Assembly (NCBI GenBank): GCA_024516035.1 | Contig: CM044966.1 | Span: 21,336,576 to 21,400,575 of the forward strand | Source: Bactericera cockerelli | Taxonomy: Eukaryota; Arthropoda; Insecta; Hemiptera; Triozidae | DNA length: 64,000 nt | Reading direction: 5' to 3' | Shown here: in pieces, positions 22,695-34,271 of the stretch | How the letters are laid out: each line of letters opens with the position of its first letter | How positions within the stretch are numbered: position 1 is the stretch's first letter | Program-made: the position numbers and the translations under genes | Notes under the pieces: generated by a model | Database searches by the model: none | Told to the model about the DNA's origin: nothing | What the model saw: only the letters and a program-made list of their open reading frames with translations

Positions 22695-23088
22695 TCAACC
22701 GCTCGTCTTCCGCCTCCTCACCTCCGCCGCCAGTCTCGTCTCTTCTTTTTCCTGTTCGCTTCCGGCCGTCTCCTCCTCGCAGTCTGCCTCCGCTGCATTT
22801 CTCGCCTGCCTGAGCACCTTACACCACGCCGCATGTCTGCCTTGTCTCGCCCTCTCCGCTTCTTCCTGCTCTATTATCTGCCGCTGTATTGTGGCCGCTA
22901 CTTGCAATCTATCGTTATGCCTCGCCAAAGCAGCCTCGTAATCCAGCCGATCCCACCTCTCCTGTTGTGTCTCTGGCTTGTTGAGGACGAACCATTGTAT
23001 TTCTTTCCTTGTCTCCTCTGAGGCTGGAATGGTGTCGGTATAGTTTACCCCTGTGTAATTGGTTGGTCTCTGCCGACGACATGTGGGC
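22695..23088 (-). pseudogene. Secreted-protein family gene 2, exon 2, frameshifted
   Basis: The acceptor TTTATTCTTTCAG/GCCCACATG at 23088 is intact and the frame begins AHMSSAETNQLHRG. One extra A (AAAC where copies 1 and 3 have AAC) at about 23044 shifts it to a frame that ends soon after. The original frame resumes as NYTDTIPASEETRKEIQ and LARHNDRLQVAATIQRQ, identical to gene 3, with a diverged tail ending at 22695. It is therefore either a recent pseudogene or a sequencing error in one base. Exon 1 at 25769-25816 is intact. Confidence 0.7.
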
Positions 23089-23104
23089 CTGAAAGAATAA
23101 AGCA

Positions 23105-23205
23105 AGCCAGCGTCGATGCCACGTTGCATACACCAGGCTCTCGATTCAGAGAGAACTCTCATGTGCGCCAACACAAGGGAGGACTGTGCCCCGGACCCAG
23201 GGTTA
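23105..23205 (+). repeat. 5S-like SINE fragment at the gene 2 acceptor
   Basis: Same fragment and position relative to exon 2 as in gene 1 (GCCAGCGTCGATGCCACGTT). Confidence 0.6.
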
Positions 23206-23476
23206 GAGCCAGCGGCACCATGTAAAAAACACTGCCAATTATGGACACAATACTTTCTCGTGATTGTTTCACATTGTACGAGTATGCACGTGGCAATTTT
23301 GATTTTTTCTACTAAACCGCTTAATAGATTTTCACTTGTAACCGCTTAATAGATTTTCTTCAAAGTTTTATATGGTAGAATACCGTTTTTTCTACATTCT
23401 ATATTCTACAAAAAATTCTTTATAGGAAAATCGTGGGCCTAATTTTTTGATTTTTTGTCGAAAATATTGGATTTTC
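23206..23476. repeat. Intron repeat arm 1, gene 2
   Basis: Copy of 2860-3102 with a small local duplication of CCGCTTAATAGATTTTC near 23320. No gene is seen. Confidence 0.6.
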
Positions 23477-23847
23477 TTAACACATCTAGCGCCAAGGCCT
23501 AAAACTGAAATTCTCTCCTGGGGCCAATTTTTTTTTTTTTTTTTTTTTAAAATAGAAATGATTTTTTTTTATTCTTTACATGATTTTTCCGCAATTTTCT
23601 TCGTGTACACCGGTGATCACGCGCGCCCCTAGCACATTATGGATATGCAAACAGTCCGGGCCAAGCAAATATGTAGGTTCTCCTGGGGCCAGAGATTCAT
23701 TCTACCTATAGTTTCAATGTAATTTGTGTGCACTATGCCACACATCAGCATAAAGCACTCTGGGTAGCTTGTGCATATGTGATCACGCGGCCCCTGACAG
23801 TACTCAATTCGTGTGCACCGGTGTTCACATGGCGCTAGATGTGTTAA
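23477..23847. mobile_element. TTAA element, CACATCTAGCGCCA ends (compact form)
   Basis: 371 bp with perfect inverted ends TTAACACATCTAGCGCCA / TGGCGCTAGATGTGTTAA. Empty sites (TTTTCTTAAATATCAGAG) lie at 27871 and 43478. The homologous elements in genes 1 and 3 carry a retrotransposon at the left end. The interior has CCGGTGATCACGCGCG. No transposase; piggyBac-like by target. Confidence 0.9.
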
Positions 23848-24371
23848 ATATCAGAGTCAAGCAAAAATGATTAAAAAATTAAATACATATGCACCATATA
23901 AACGCTATTAAGCATACACATACAAAATTTCATCAAAATCGGGTGTACCTTTCACGAGATATAAGCGTTTAAGTAAAAACATAGTGGTCAGGCGCATGGT
24001 CTCTATCACCAAGAACCGCTTGTACGAAAATGGTGATTTTAAAATGGGACCATCAACATAATGTCCATTATATGTTTACAAAATTTTGTCAAAATCCGTT
24101 CAGTAGTTTCTGAGATTTGGGCGTAACACGGAAGGTTTTTAACCGACACAAACTAAAGAAATTTATATAGAAATATTAAAACTACTTCCGAAATCAAATA
24201 CTTTTAAAAATTATGTACAGCATACAGTTGTACAAGCATGAAGCAAAGTCTTTAAAATATGCAATCTGAAAATTTTCTGAACGAGGCAGGTACACTCTTA
24301 TATGAGTTATCAATATTGTTTTGAATATCACACGTTGACCCTAAATAACTCAACTAGAATCAAGGGTCAAT
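23848..24371. repeat. Gene 2 intron repeat, no gene seen
   Basis: Matches 7123-7345 plus 9050-9360, without the long-TIR insertion at 7349-9049; this is the empty site for that element (CCATTATATGTTTAC at 24063). Confidence 0.6.
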
Positions 24372-24750
24372 GAAAAAAACGCTTGCATACGAGTCTGCAA
24401 CCATTGGGACATTTTCATCTTTACTATTCAAGGTCCAAAACCCAACTGACCAAATTTCGTATTGTGCGCATGACACATACCTTCTCTCTTCTCTCCCTCT
24501 ACAATTCAATACTTCGCCATTGTGCGCATGACACACACTTTCCCTCTTCTCTTAGGGTTGCAATATCGAAACGAAAATATCGATATTAGGTATATCGATA
24601 GTATCGAAACCATAATATCGATATCCGATATTAGAAGACTTCTCTCCCTCTACAATTCAATATTTCGTTACATAATATCGTTACATAATTTCGTTACATA
24701 ATTTCGTCACATAATTTTGGTTATGTGCCAGAGCAAAGACATGAAAATGT
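24372..24750. mobile_element. Insertion of about 380 bp unique to the gene 2 intron
   Basis: Absent from the corresponding positions at 9355 and 37763, where GGGGTCAATGAAAATAAATA is continuous. It contains two direct copies of TGTGCGCATGACACA and CTCTCCCTCTACAATTCAAT and several ATCGATAT words. GTCAAT flanks both ends. Class not assigned. Confidence 0.55.
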
Positions 24751-25424
24751 CAATAAATAAACAACAAAAAAAAAACGAGTTCTCTATTGTATTTTTCGCA
24801 AGAAAGGTAGAATGTATTACGTAGGTACCTACTACATAGATACCGATTGGATTAATCTTTTATGGCGTACCTTTCTTTTGTGTTTAGTTATGTAGAGTCA
24901 AGCCTTTTTTCATGAGAACGGTAATTCTCAGAAATCGTAACATCCTAACCGTGAGGTAGCTGGTAGATAGGAGACTTTCGTGAAATTGATTTTACATTAA
25001 CTATTCCCGTTTAGTTATCTATATGTGTTACGTATGCAGTATGCATGCTTAGCGAGGATCTCAATTTTCCGAGGATCTGAATTTTCCTTATGGTTGCGAA
25101 ATTGTCAAGCAAAATTTTGGCGGTACCGCCAAAGCGCCGCCGAGTGACCGCGGAAGTTTTTTGTTGTTAAAAACCTTGATCTGCAAGCATTTAAAACTCA
25201 TAACCAAATTTCATATCATAAACTTGAACCATATGCCCGTGGTAAGCCGAAAGAGAAAAAAATAATTTGGTCCCAAATATTTTAGAACAATAGCTTCAGC
25301 GGCTTGATAATAAGAAAGGTAGAACATTAATTACCTAGATCTATTGGGACATCCAGATTTGAGAGTGAAAAAGCTCAACTTTAAAAAAAATGGACATTTT
25401 GAAAATATTAATAGCTCTTCCCGA
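24751..25424. repeat. Gene 2 intron, duplicated segment
   Basis: Matches 9360-10019 and 37770-38332. No gene is seen. Confidence 0.55.
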
Positions 25425-25590
25425 CTGGGACTATTGAGTCCCATTAATCCAGCAGTAAGCCCAAGACGTATTATTATGTGGTCAAAATCCCAAAAGGGAG
25501 GATAACTTATTATGTCCCGCCTGGGTTTTGAACCCGCGACCTCTGGCAATAGTCAGACGCCTTGACCACTGAGCTACCGGGACGGACATC
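25425..25590 (-). mobile_element. tRNA-derived SINE, family A
   Basis: Orthologous to 10020-10187, at the same place in the intron; head GTCCCGGTAGCTCAGTGG and B box GGTTCAAAACCC. Confidence 0.8.
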
Positions 25591-25768
25591 TAAACTGTAT
25601 CACTCCACCACACCAAATTAAAAAGTACAAGAGATACTCTACGTTACAGCACCAAGTGCTGATTTCACGTCTTTGTGCCTAGATATCTATACAAAAGATA
25701 GATGTCACCCCAATTTTATAGAATTCTTTACTTGGAAATCGCAAGCTTTCTCATGAAGATTAACTCAC

Positions 25769-25816
25769 ATTCAGAACAATCAGAAAAAACACCAAGATGA
25801 AAACCTTCCGTAACAT
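25769..25816 (-). CDS. Secreted-protein family gene 2, exon 1 (signal peptide)
   Basis: MLRKVFILVFFLIVLN (16 codons, ATG at 25814-25816), donor AAT/GTGAGTTAATC. Intact, although its exon 2 (22695-23088) carries a 1-base frameshift. The 2.7-kb intron holds a TTAA element, a unique insertion and a SINE. Confidence 0.7.
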
Positions 25817-25912
25817 GATGATGATTGGATGAACGCAACTATCTCTCTGACTCAGCGTCTAGATAGACTTGTGGAATGATCTGGGTGCTTCCGTGACTTT
25901 TGCCACCTGTGC

Positions 25913-26270
25913 TTGTTACTTCCGGAAATATTATTGTTTTGCTCCGATTTCAATTTTTTTTTTTTTTTTTTTTTTTTCATATTTCTGGACGTTTCATAAC
26001 CTCCTGAGCAACTTTGTGTCTGTCTGTCGATCTATCGGTCCGTCGGTCTGTAGGCTAAAAACATTCCTTGTTTCTTTACGTTTTTAGAACATCAAAAGGC
26101 TTGTCCTTTTGTTCATTTAGACTTTCTTATTACTTCGGAAAAAATTCGGAAGTATTGTGTTCGTTTTTGTAAGAAAAAATATTTTTTAGATCCGATTTCA
26201 ATTTTTTTCATATTTCTGGACGTTTCATAACCTCCTGAGCAACATTGGTTTTGTGTCTGTCTGTCGGTCT
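25913..26270. repeat. Upstream repeats of gene 2
   Basis: T-rich and CTGTCTGTCG-type repeat, partly duplicated (CATATTTCTGGACGTTTCAT at 25978 and 26208). No gene is seen. Confidence 0.5.
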
Positions 26271-26278
26271 GTTCAATA

Positions 26279-26887
26279 GGGCGATTGTAAATTCCCCCGC
26301 TTTCATACAAATTCCCCCGTTTGCAAATTTGGGACTTAAAAAGGTACATGAAAATTCCCCCGATTGCAAAAAAAAAGGTATAATGTAAATTCCCCCGATG
26401 GTCAACCTACAGAAAATAACAAAAATGTCAGTTTATTGAATATTTGTAATCAAGTTTCGATATGCCTTGGGTGTATAGTAGGGTTAGGTAAAATACAATG
26501 AAAGCCATGCCTTGGGTTTATAGTAGGGTTAGGTAAAATACAATGAAGGCCATGCCTTGGGTGTATAGTAGGGTTAGGTAAAATACAATGAAGGCCATGC
26601 CTTGGGTGTATAGTAGGGTTAGGTAAAATACAATGAAGGCCATGCCTTGGTTTTATAGTAGGGTTAGGTAAAATACAATGAAGGCCATGCCTCGGTTCAT
26701 TAATTGAAGGCTATGCCTATAAGGAAAAAAAGATTGCCCACATACCTACAATATACAATTTTATACCTGTACGTACAGAATCGGGGGAATTTACCATGAA
26801 ACCGTCAGGTAATCAAATATTTTACCGGGGGAATTTACAACCGGAAATACGAACCTTTCAAAAAACCGGGGGAATTTACATGTGTCC
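26279..26887. mobile_element. hAT-like TIR element with repeated subterminal motifs
   Basis: 609 bp flanked by the 8-bp duplication GTTCAATA (26271-26278, 26888-26895). The uninterrupted target is at 11499 and 42488. The ends carry TGTAAATTCCCCCG and, inverted, CGGGGGAATTTACA; four AATTCCCCCG words lie on the left and three inverted on the right, likely transposase-binding repeats. The interior has a 45-bp tandem repeat (26461-26700, five units with TAGTAGGGTTAGGTAAAATA). No transposase. An 8-bp duplication fits hAT. Confidence 0.8.
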
Positions 26888-26895
26888 GTTCAATA

Positions 26896-28027
26896 ATTAC
26901 TTGTAACGAGCAAATCTCGGAAACTACTCAACGGATTTTGATGAAATTTTGCACACATATGGAAGACGTATTGTAGATGGTTCCATTTTAAATTCATCAA
27001 CTTCGTACTAGCGTTTCTTGGTGATAGACCATCCGCCTGACCACTAACTTTTTACTTAAACACTTATATCTCGTTCACGAGATTTTGATAAAATTTTGTA
27101 TGTACCTATTTGCGTAAAAGCACTTTACAAAGTGCAATTATAATATTATATTGAAAATAAATTTTGATTGAGCTCTGTAATTTAAGAAAATTTATAATTT
27201 TGGACAAAATTTGTAATTTGTAATCTTGTTATATGTTTATATAGGGCTTGGCCCGTAAATATACACCTGTTCAACAGGTATTATTATTATTATTAAAAAA
27301 GTCAAAAAATAAAGTCTACGGACTTGCTGATACAATTTGTTTTGTAGAATCTAGAAAGTAGGAAGAGCGGTATTCTACCACAGGAAGAGTGTTCTACCGG
27401 TATTCTACCACATTAAATAAATTTGAAGATAATCGATTGAGATTCAGTGAAAAATATCTCATTCTAGCGATAGTAAAAGTTATAAATTTTGATTACTATT
27501 CACGAGGAAGTATTGTGTCCATATACATATATATATTTTTTTTAAAGAAAATAATATTACATTACAATACCAATTTAAAATACAGGGTCCGCCAAACAAA
27601 AGGAGCCACTCGAAATATCCAGCAAGCGGTTTTAATTTGAAATACACATTATGGACACAATATTTCCTCATGATTGGTTGACATTCAATACACGTGACAA
27701 TTTTGAGATTTTATACTAAATCACTTGTACCTCAGAAACCACTTAATAGATTTTCTTTAAATTTGTTTTATATGGTAGGTACTGTTTTTTCTACATTCTA
27801 GATTCTACAAAAAATTCTTTATGGGCAAATCGTCGGCCTAATTTTTTGACTTTTTTGTCGAAAACATTAGATTTTCTTAAATATCAGAGCTAAGCAAAAA
27901 TGTTTTTTTTTTTTTTTTTTTTAATAAATATAAATACACTATATAAACGCTTATATCCATACCTATACATACAAAATTTCATCAAAATCGGGTGTACCGT
28001 TCACGAGATATAAGCGTTTAAGTAAAA
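26896..28027. repeat. Repeats between gene 2 and SINE, no gene seen
   Basis: Contains inverted and direct copies of intron repeat arms 1 and 2, the phrase TATAGGGCTTGGCCCGTAAA with an ATT-rich tail near 27240, and the empty sites for the 12333-13900 element (27550) and for the TTAA element (27871). Confidence 0.5.
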
Positions 28028-28232
28028 ACATAGTAAGCCAGCGTCGATGGCGCGTTGAATGCACCGGTTCTCATTGGATCACCGAGGTTAAGCAACGTCC
28101 AGCGAGGTGAAGACTTCGTGATGCTTGCATTCCGGCCCAACCCAGGCTGGATTTTTCGATATTCCCACTACAACACCTGACAATGGCGAAAAAGGCCATG
28201 CCTCGGCCCGCAAAGCGGGGACAGCCCGCTTG
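28028..28232 (+). mobile_element. 5S-derived SINE fused to a Helitron end
   Basis: GCCAGCGTCGATGGCGCGTT and CACCGAGGTTAAGCAACGTC (5S-like) run to CCCAACCCAGGCTGG and then switch to TTCCCACTACAACACCTG and CGGCCCGCAAAGCGGG, the 3' end of the Helitron family seen at 11764 and 52645. A chimera, either by insertion or by rearrangement. Confidence 0.6.
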
Positions 28233-28656
28233 TACACTATATAAACGCTTATAAGCATATACATACAAAATTTCATCAAAATCGGGTGTACCGTTCACCA
28301 AATATAAGCGTGTAAAAACATAGTGGTCAGGCTCATGGTCTCTATCACCAAGAACCGCTAGTACGAAAATGGTGATTTTAAAATGTCCATTATATGTTTA
28401 CAAAATTTTGTCGAAATCCGTTCAGTAGTTTCTGAGATTTGGGCGTAACACGGAAAGTTTTTAACCGACACAAAACTAAAGTTGCTTAGAAGGTTATGAA
28501 ACGTCCAGAAATTTGGAAAAATTGAAATCGGAGCAAGAAATATTTATCTATTTTTAAAAAACGAACACAATACTTCCGATTCCTAATATTAGAAATTTCT
28601 CGGAAGTAAAAAGACATTAAATTTATTAATTTCAAATGCAAAACATATGTTTAAAT
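28233..28656. repeat. Repeat block before the 2.6-kb element
   Basis: Matches 14820-15150 and 43850-44175. No gene is seen. Confidence 0.5.
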
Positions 28657-31262
28657 CTGAGCGCACGGCAGTGCGCCAGGCCATATTCCAGCAAGCACGG
28701 CAGTGTATCTTTACACGAACCCGTTTTTTTCACATTCTCATATCTTCGGTTCAATTGATTATAGAGATATGAAATTTGAAACAAAGATTGTCCTAATATC
28801 ATTGAAAATTTCAAGACTCTATGCAAAAAACTTTCAGAGGAATGTAATTTTGAAATTTGCGATTTTGATACTTACTGACTTACAGATCATCAAAATTATG
28901 AGGCACTTCCCGACTACCTAGAAAGCTGAAATTTTGCATGATGGTAGGGTTTATTGTAAAAGTTCAGGGAAAAATCTGAAAACCGGAAATTTTTCACTTA
29001 TCATGGTGTAAAACGGTGTCGTTTTAGGGAGAAAATATATAATCAATAATGGATCTAAATTATGAAGCACTTCCCGACTACCTAGAAAGTTGAAATTTTG
29101 CATGATGGTAGGGTTTAATGTAAAAGTACAGGTAAAAATCTGAAAAAGTTCTGAAAACGGTGTCGTTTTAGGGAGGAAGTATACTATATTATGTATATAA
29201 ATTATGAGGCACTTCCCTACTACCTAAAAAGCTGAAATTTTGCATGGTGGTAGCGTTTACTATAAAAATACAGGAAAAATCTAAAAACCGGCACTTTCGC
29301 AATAATTCCCCTGTTAATGGTGTCGTTTTAGGGAGCATATTAAACTGAAGAATCCTGAAATTCTTCATAAAAAAAATAATGAAACTGCATGTGCTGGGCT
29401 GTGCATGTTTGTGAAACGAAACATTTACAAAAAGTAATGATATCCCACAAAAAAACTACCGTTAAAAAAAGGGCCAAGTTCCAGAACTCCTATCCAAAAA
29501 AGTTTCGCCAATGAATGCAGTGATATCTTGTTTACGGCCAAGTTATCTTGGTACTAAACTATTTCTTTTATTAAAACCCGTTTTCTGAGTTCCTCATTTT
29601 GTATGTTTTTAACTGCTCTATCTTGGCCAGTTTCGCTCCTTGTAATGGTTATACTGTCATTTTGTACCTTTACATATAGTCGTAATATTCCATACAACCG
29701 ATGGCATAAAACTAGAGTTAGAGGATAGTTTGCAGTTAAAAATATACAAAATGAGGAACTCAGAAAACGGGTATTTTTTTTTAAATATATTTTTAACTGC
29801 ATCGAAAAAAAAAAACAAAAAAACTACCGTTAAAAAAAGGGCCAAGTTCCAGAACTCCTATCCAAAAAGGTTTCGCCAATGAATGCAGTGATATCTTGTT
29901 TGCGGCCAAGTTATCTTGGTACTAAACTATTTCTTTTATTAACACCCGTTTTCTGTGTTCCTCATTTTGTATGTTTTTAACTGCAAACCATCCTCTAACT
30001 TGGCCAGTTTCGCTCCTTGTGATGGTTATATTATTATTCTGTACCTATAAATATAGTGTTAATATTTCATACAACCGATGGCATTAAACTGGCCAAGTGA
30101 GAGGATAGTTTTCAGTTAAAAACATACAAAATGAGGAACTTAGAAAACGGGTGTTAATAAAAGAAATAGTTTAGTACCAAGATAACTTGGCCGCAAACAA
30201 GATATCACTGCATTCATTGGCGAAACCTTTTTGGATAGGAGTTCTGGAACTTGGCCCTTTTTTTAACGGTAGTTTTTTGTGGGATATCATTACTTTTTGT
30301 AAATGCTTCACAGCAAGTTTCATTATTTTTTATGAAAAATTTCATGATTCTTCACTTTAATATGCTCCCTAAAACGACACCCTTCAACAGCGGAAATAGT
30401 GCGAAGGTGCCGGTTTTTCCCTGTATTTTTACAGTAAACACTAGCACCATGCAAAATTTCAGCTTTGTAGGTAGTAGGGAAGTACCTCATAATTTATATA
30501 CAAAATCGAGTATATTTCCTCCCTAAAATAACACCGTTTAACCAGTTTAACAGCATGATAAGTGCGAAAGCTCCAGTTTTCAGATTTTTCCATGTACTTT
30601 TACAATGAACCCTAGCACCATACAAAATTTCAGCTTTGTAGGTAGTAGGGAAATGCCTCATAATTTAGATCCATAATCGATTATATATATCCTCCCTAAA
30701 ACGACACCGTTTTACACCATGATAAGTGAAAAAGTTGCGGTTTTCAGATTTTTCCCAGTACTTTTACAATAAACCCTACCGGTATGCAAAATTTCAGCCT
30801 TATAGGTAGTAAGGAAGTGCCTCATAATTTATATACATAATATAGTATAGTTCCTCCCTAAAACGACACCGTTTAACTGTTTTCAGAACTTTTTCAGATT
30901 TTTCCCTGTACTTTTACAATAAACCCTACCATCATGCAAAATTTCAGCTTTCTAGGTAGTCGGGAAGTGCCTCAAAATTTTGATGATCTGTCAGTCAGTC
31001 AGTCAGTCAATCAGTCAGTCAGTCAGTCAGTATCAAAATCGCAAATTTCAAAATTACATTCCTCTGAAAGTTTTTTGCATAGAGTCTTGAAATTTCCAAT
31101 GTCTTTTTAATGATATTAGGACAATCTCTGTTCCAAATTTCATATCTCTATAATCAATTGAACCGAAGATATGAGTGTGTGAAAAACCGGGTGAATCGGT
31201 TCGTGTAAAGATACACTGCCGTGCTTGCTGGAAGTTGGCCTGGCGCACTGCCGTGCGCTCAG
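28657..31262. mobile_element. 2.6-kb giant inverted-repeat element, CTGAGCGCACGGC ends
   Basis: Ends CTGAGCGCACGGCAGTGCGC / GCGCACTGCCGTGCGCTCAG. Each arm of about 1 kb holds the 155-bp tandem units (inverted left, direct right). The centre has two foldbacks of the TCCCACAAAAA(A)CTACCG family (29437-29800 and 29815-30290). A (CAGT)n tract lies at 30987-31030. No transposase is seen; the short frames are made by the palindromes. Confidence 0.8.
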
Positions 31263-31317
31263 ATACTATATAATGATACATTTTCCGTACATGACATACT
31301 TGAGTATTCATTTTCCT

Positions 31318-31605
31318 TCATGGCAGGGAACCGCGAGGCCAGTAGTCACCGTGAGTTAGGGCACTTGGCATTGCACGCACGGTGACCTGGGTGCGATCCC
31401 CAGCGGAGCAGGAATTTTTCTGCTCTATACTTGGATGTTCGTGGTCCACTCATATCTCGTGAGGAAAAATGAGTAGGTGTAAAGCAGCGACCAGTGGGGC
31501 AAATATAGGCATAAACAAAACAAAATATTGTATATTACAGTGTTAAAGTCCTATGATACTTCGCTACCCACTAAAATTGTGACTTAATAACACAAAGAAG
31601 AAAAC
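31318..31605 (+). mobile_element. tRNA-derived SINE, family C
   Basis: Second copy, start of duplication unit 3. B box GGGTGCGATCCCC (one change from the 18336 copy). Confidence 0.75.
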
Positions 31606-31689
31606 CTTCAATATTCTTCTTCTTCTTTCACGTTTCCTTTTTCTCAAACCTACTTGGAGTCGGCATTGTTAAACCTCACGTTTGAGGTT

Positions 31690-31945
31690 GGTTGGTTCTG
31701 GCAAATTTTTATGGCCAGATGCTCTCCCTGAGGACAACAATTCTACTTGATTTAAAGCCCTGATTAGGACAGGTGTTTTTCCCCCATTCGCTGGGAATTG
31801 TACCAGCTACCCCCATTAAACTCACCAGCCTCGGTGATGCCGGAAACGCCAGCTTCACGTGTTTAGAGGGAAAGAACTTTTCAGTGAGAAAAATCTGCAC
31901 CAACCGGGAGTCGAACTCGGGATCTCTGGACTACGGGCAGTAGTC
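31690..31945 (-). mobile_element. tRNA-derived SINE, family D
   Basis: Same place relative to the neighbours as 18700-18950; B box GAGTTCGACTCCCGG. Confidence 0.75.
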
Positions 31946-32589
31946 TAGTTTATTATTATTATTAATAAACAATACATAAATTTGAGAAAGTTAAGATAAG
32001 ACACTGCTAATATGGTATCATGTGGAACTAGCTGTTTGCCCGTACTTCTCCACGGGACTCGACAGACCTACTGGCGAGTCATTCACAGAAATGAACTGAG
32101 GACATGAAGTATGAAGACATTGACCACTAGCCTAGGGGTTCAAAGCTGTTTGTCAAACAAAATTCCGAGAATAGCCGTACTTGTGAATGGCCATGCCTTT
32201 TTGTACTTTTTACAATATTTTTTTCATTATGTGTGTGTGTGTGTGTGTGCGTGGGTGTGTGTGTGTGTGGAAGGAGAGAGATGCTGGAAAGGAGAGAGTT
32301 GTTGATTCCATGAAAATTTCGATATCGGAATTATAATTGAAGTAAAGAAATTAAAAGACTTTAACACAAATAGTTTATTTAAAATTTAATGTAAAAGGCT
32401 TAATTATTCAGAAACAATTATGAGATATATAAATTAAAATATTTCTTAAAATGATTAAAATCTTAAAATAATTAATTGAATAGTATATAGTAATAATAAT
32501 AATAGTAAGGGATAAAATAATTAGATATTATTAATAAAAAATAATAAATTTAAATTAGAAGTTTTAGTTACCAACCGTTATACTCTTTC
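31946..32589. other. AT-rich spacer with a GT microsatellite, no gene seen
   Basis: Duplicate of 18951-19579; (GT)n at about 32230-32268. Confidence 0.6.
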
Positions 32590-34271
32590 TCTCCTCCTAC
32601 TTCTCACACATCCCACCTCTCGCCCCTCCTACTTCTCACACATCCAACCTCTCGCCCCTCCTACTTCTCACACATCCCACCTCTCGCCCCTCCTACTTCT
32701 CACACATCCCACCTCTCGCCCCTCCTACTTCTCACACATCCCACCTCTCGCCTCTCCTACTTATCACACATCCCACCTCTCGCCCCTCCTACTTCTCACA
32801 CATCCCACCTCTCGCCTCTCCTACTTCTCACACATCCCACCTCTCGCCCCTCCTACTTCTCACCCATCCCACCTCTTGCCCCTCCTACTTCTCACACATC
32901 CAACCTCTCGCCCCTCCTACTTCTCACACATCCCACCTCTCACCTCTCCTACTTATCACACATCCCACCTCTCGTCCCTCCTACTTCTCACACATCCCAC
33001 CTCTCGCCTCTCCTACTTCTCACACATCCCACCTCTCGCTCCTCCTGCTTCTCACGCATCCCACCTCTCGCCCCTCCTACTTCTCTCACATCCCACCTCT
33101 CGCCCCTCCTACTTCTCACACATCCAACCTCTCGCCCTTCCTACTTCTCACCCATCCAACCTCTCGCCCTTCCTACTTCTCACACATCCCACCTCTCGCC
33201 CCTCCTACTTCTCACACATCCAACCTCTCGCCCCTCTTACTTCTCACACATCCCACCTCTCGCCCCTCCTACTTCTCACACATCCCACCTCTCGCCTCTC
33301 CTACTTCTCACACATCCCACCTCTCGCTCCTCCTGCTTCTCACTCATCCAACCTCTCGCCCCTCCTACTTCTCACACATCCAACCTCTCGCCCTTCCTAC
33401 TTCTCACCCATCCAACCTCTCGCCCTTCCTACTTCTCACACATCCCACCTCTCACCCCTCCTACTTCTCACCCATCCAACCTCTCGCCCTTCCTACTTCT
33501 CCCACCCATCCAACCTCTCGCCCTTCCTACTTCTCACACATCCCACCTCTCACCCCTCCTACTTCTCACACATCCCACCTCTCACCCCTCCTACTTCTCA
33601 CCCATCCAACCTCTCGCCCTTCCTACTTCTCACACATCCCACCTCTCACCCCTCCTACTTCTCACACATCCCACCTCTCACCCCTCCTACTTCTCACATA
33701 TCCCACCTCTCGCCCCTCCTACTTCTCACACATCCCACCTCTCGCCCCTCCTACTTCTCACACATCCCACCTCTCGCCCCTCCTACTTCTCACACATCCA
33801 ACCTCTCGCCCTCCTACTTCTCACCACCATCCAACCTCTCGCTCCTCCTACTTCTCCACACATCCCACCTCTCGCCCCTCCTACTTCTCACACATCCCAC
33901 CTCTCGCCCTCCTACTTATCCACACATCCAACCTCTCGCCCATCCTACTTCTCACTCATCCCACCACTCGCCCTTCCTGCTTCCCACACATCCCACCTCT
34001 CGCCCCTCCAACTTTTCACTCATCCCACCACTCGCCCTTCCTGCTTCCCACACATCCCACCTCTCGCCCATCCTACTTCTCACTCATCCCACCACTCGCC
34101 CTTCCTGCTTCCCACACATCCCACCTCTCGCCCCTCCTACTTCTCACTCATCCCACCACTCGCCCTTCCTGCTTCCCACACATCCCACCTCTCGCCCCTC
34201 CAACTTTTCACTCATCCCACCACTCGCCCTTCCTGCTTCCCACACATCCCACCTCTCGCCCATCCTACTTC
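32590..34271. repeat. 32-bp minisatellite array III, downstream of gene 3
   Basis: About 52 units of the same family. Units nearest gene 3 (33930-34271) alternate between CTTCCTGCTTCCCACAC and CCTACTTCTCACTC forms, a 64-bp higher-order repeat resembling the coding end of exon 2. The long plus-strand frame through it (32876-34648) is an artefact. Confidence 0.95.

Noticed and set aside
19554..23021. Plus-strand open frame of 1155 codons with HTSHLSPLLLL-type repeats
   Set aside because: It is array II read in a frame without stops. A 32-bp unit passes through all three frames and none has a stop, so length is no evidence of coding. It also overlaps real exon 2 on the other strand.
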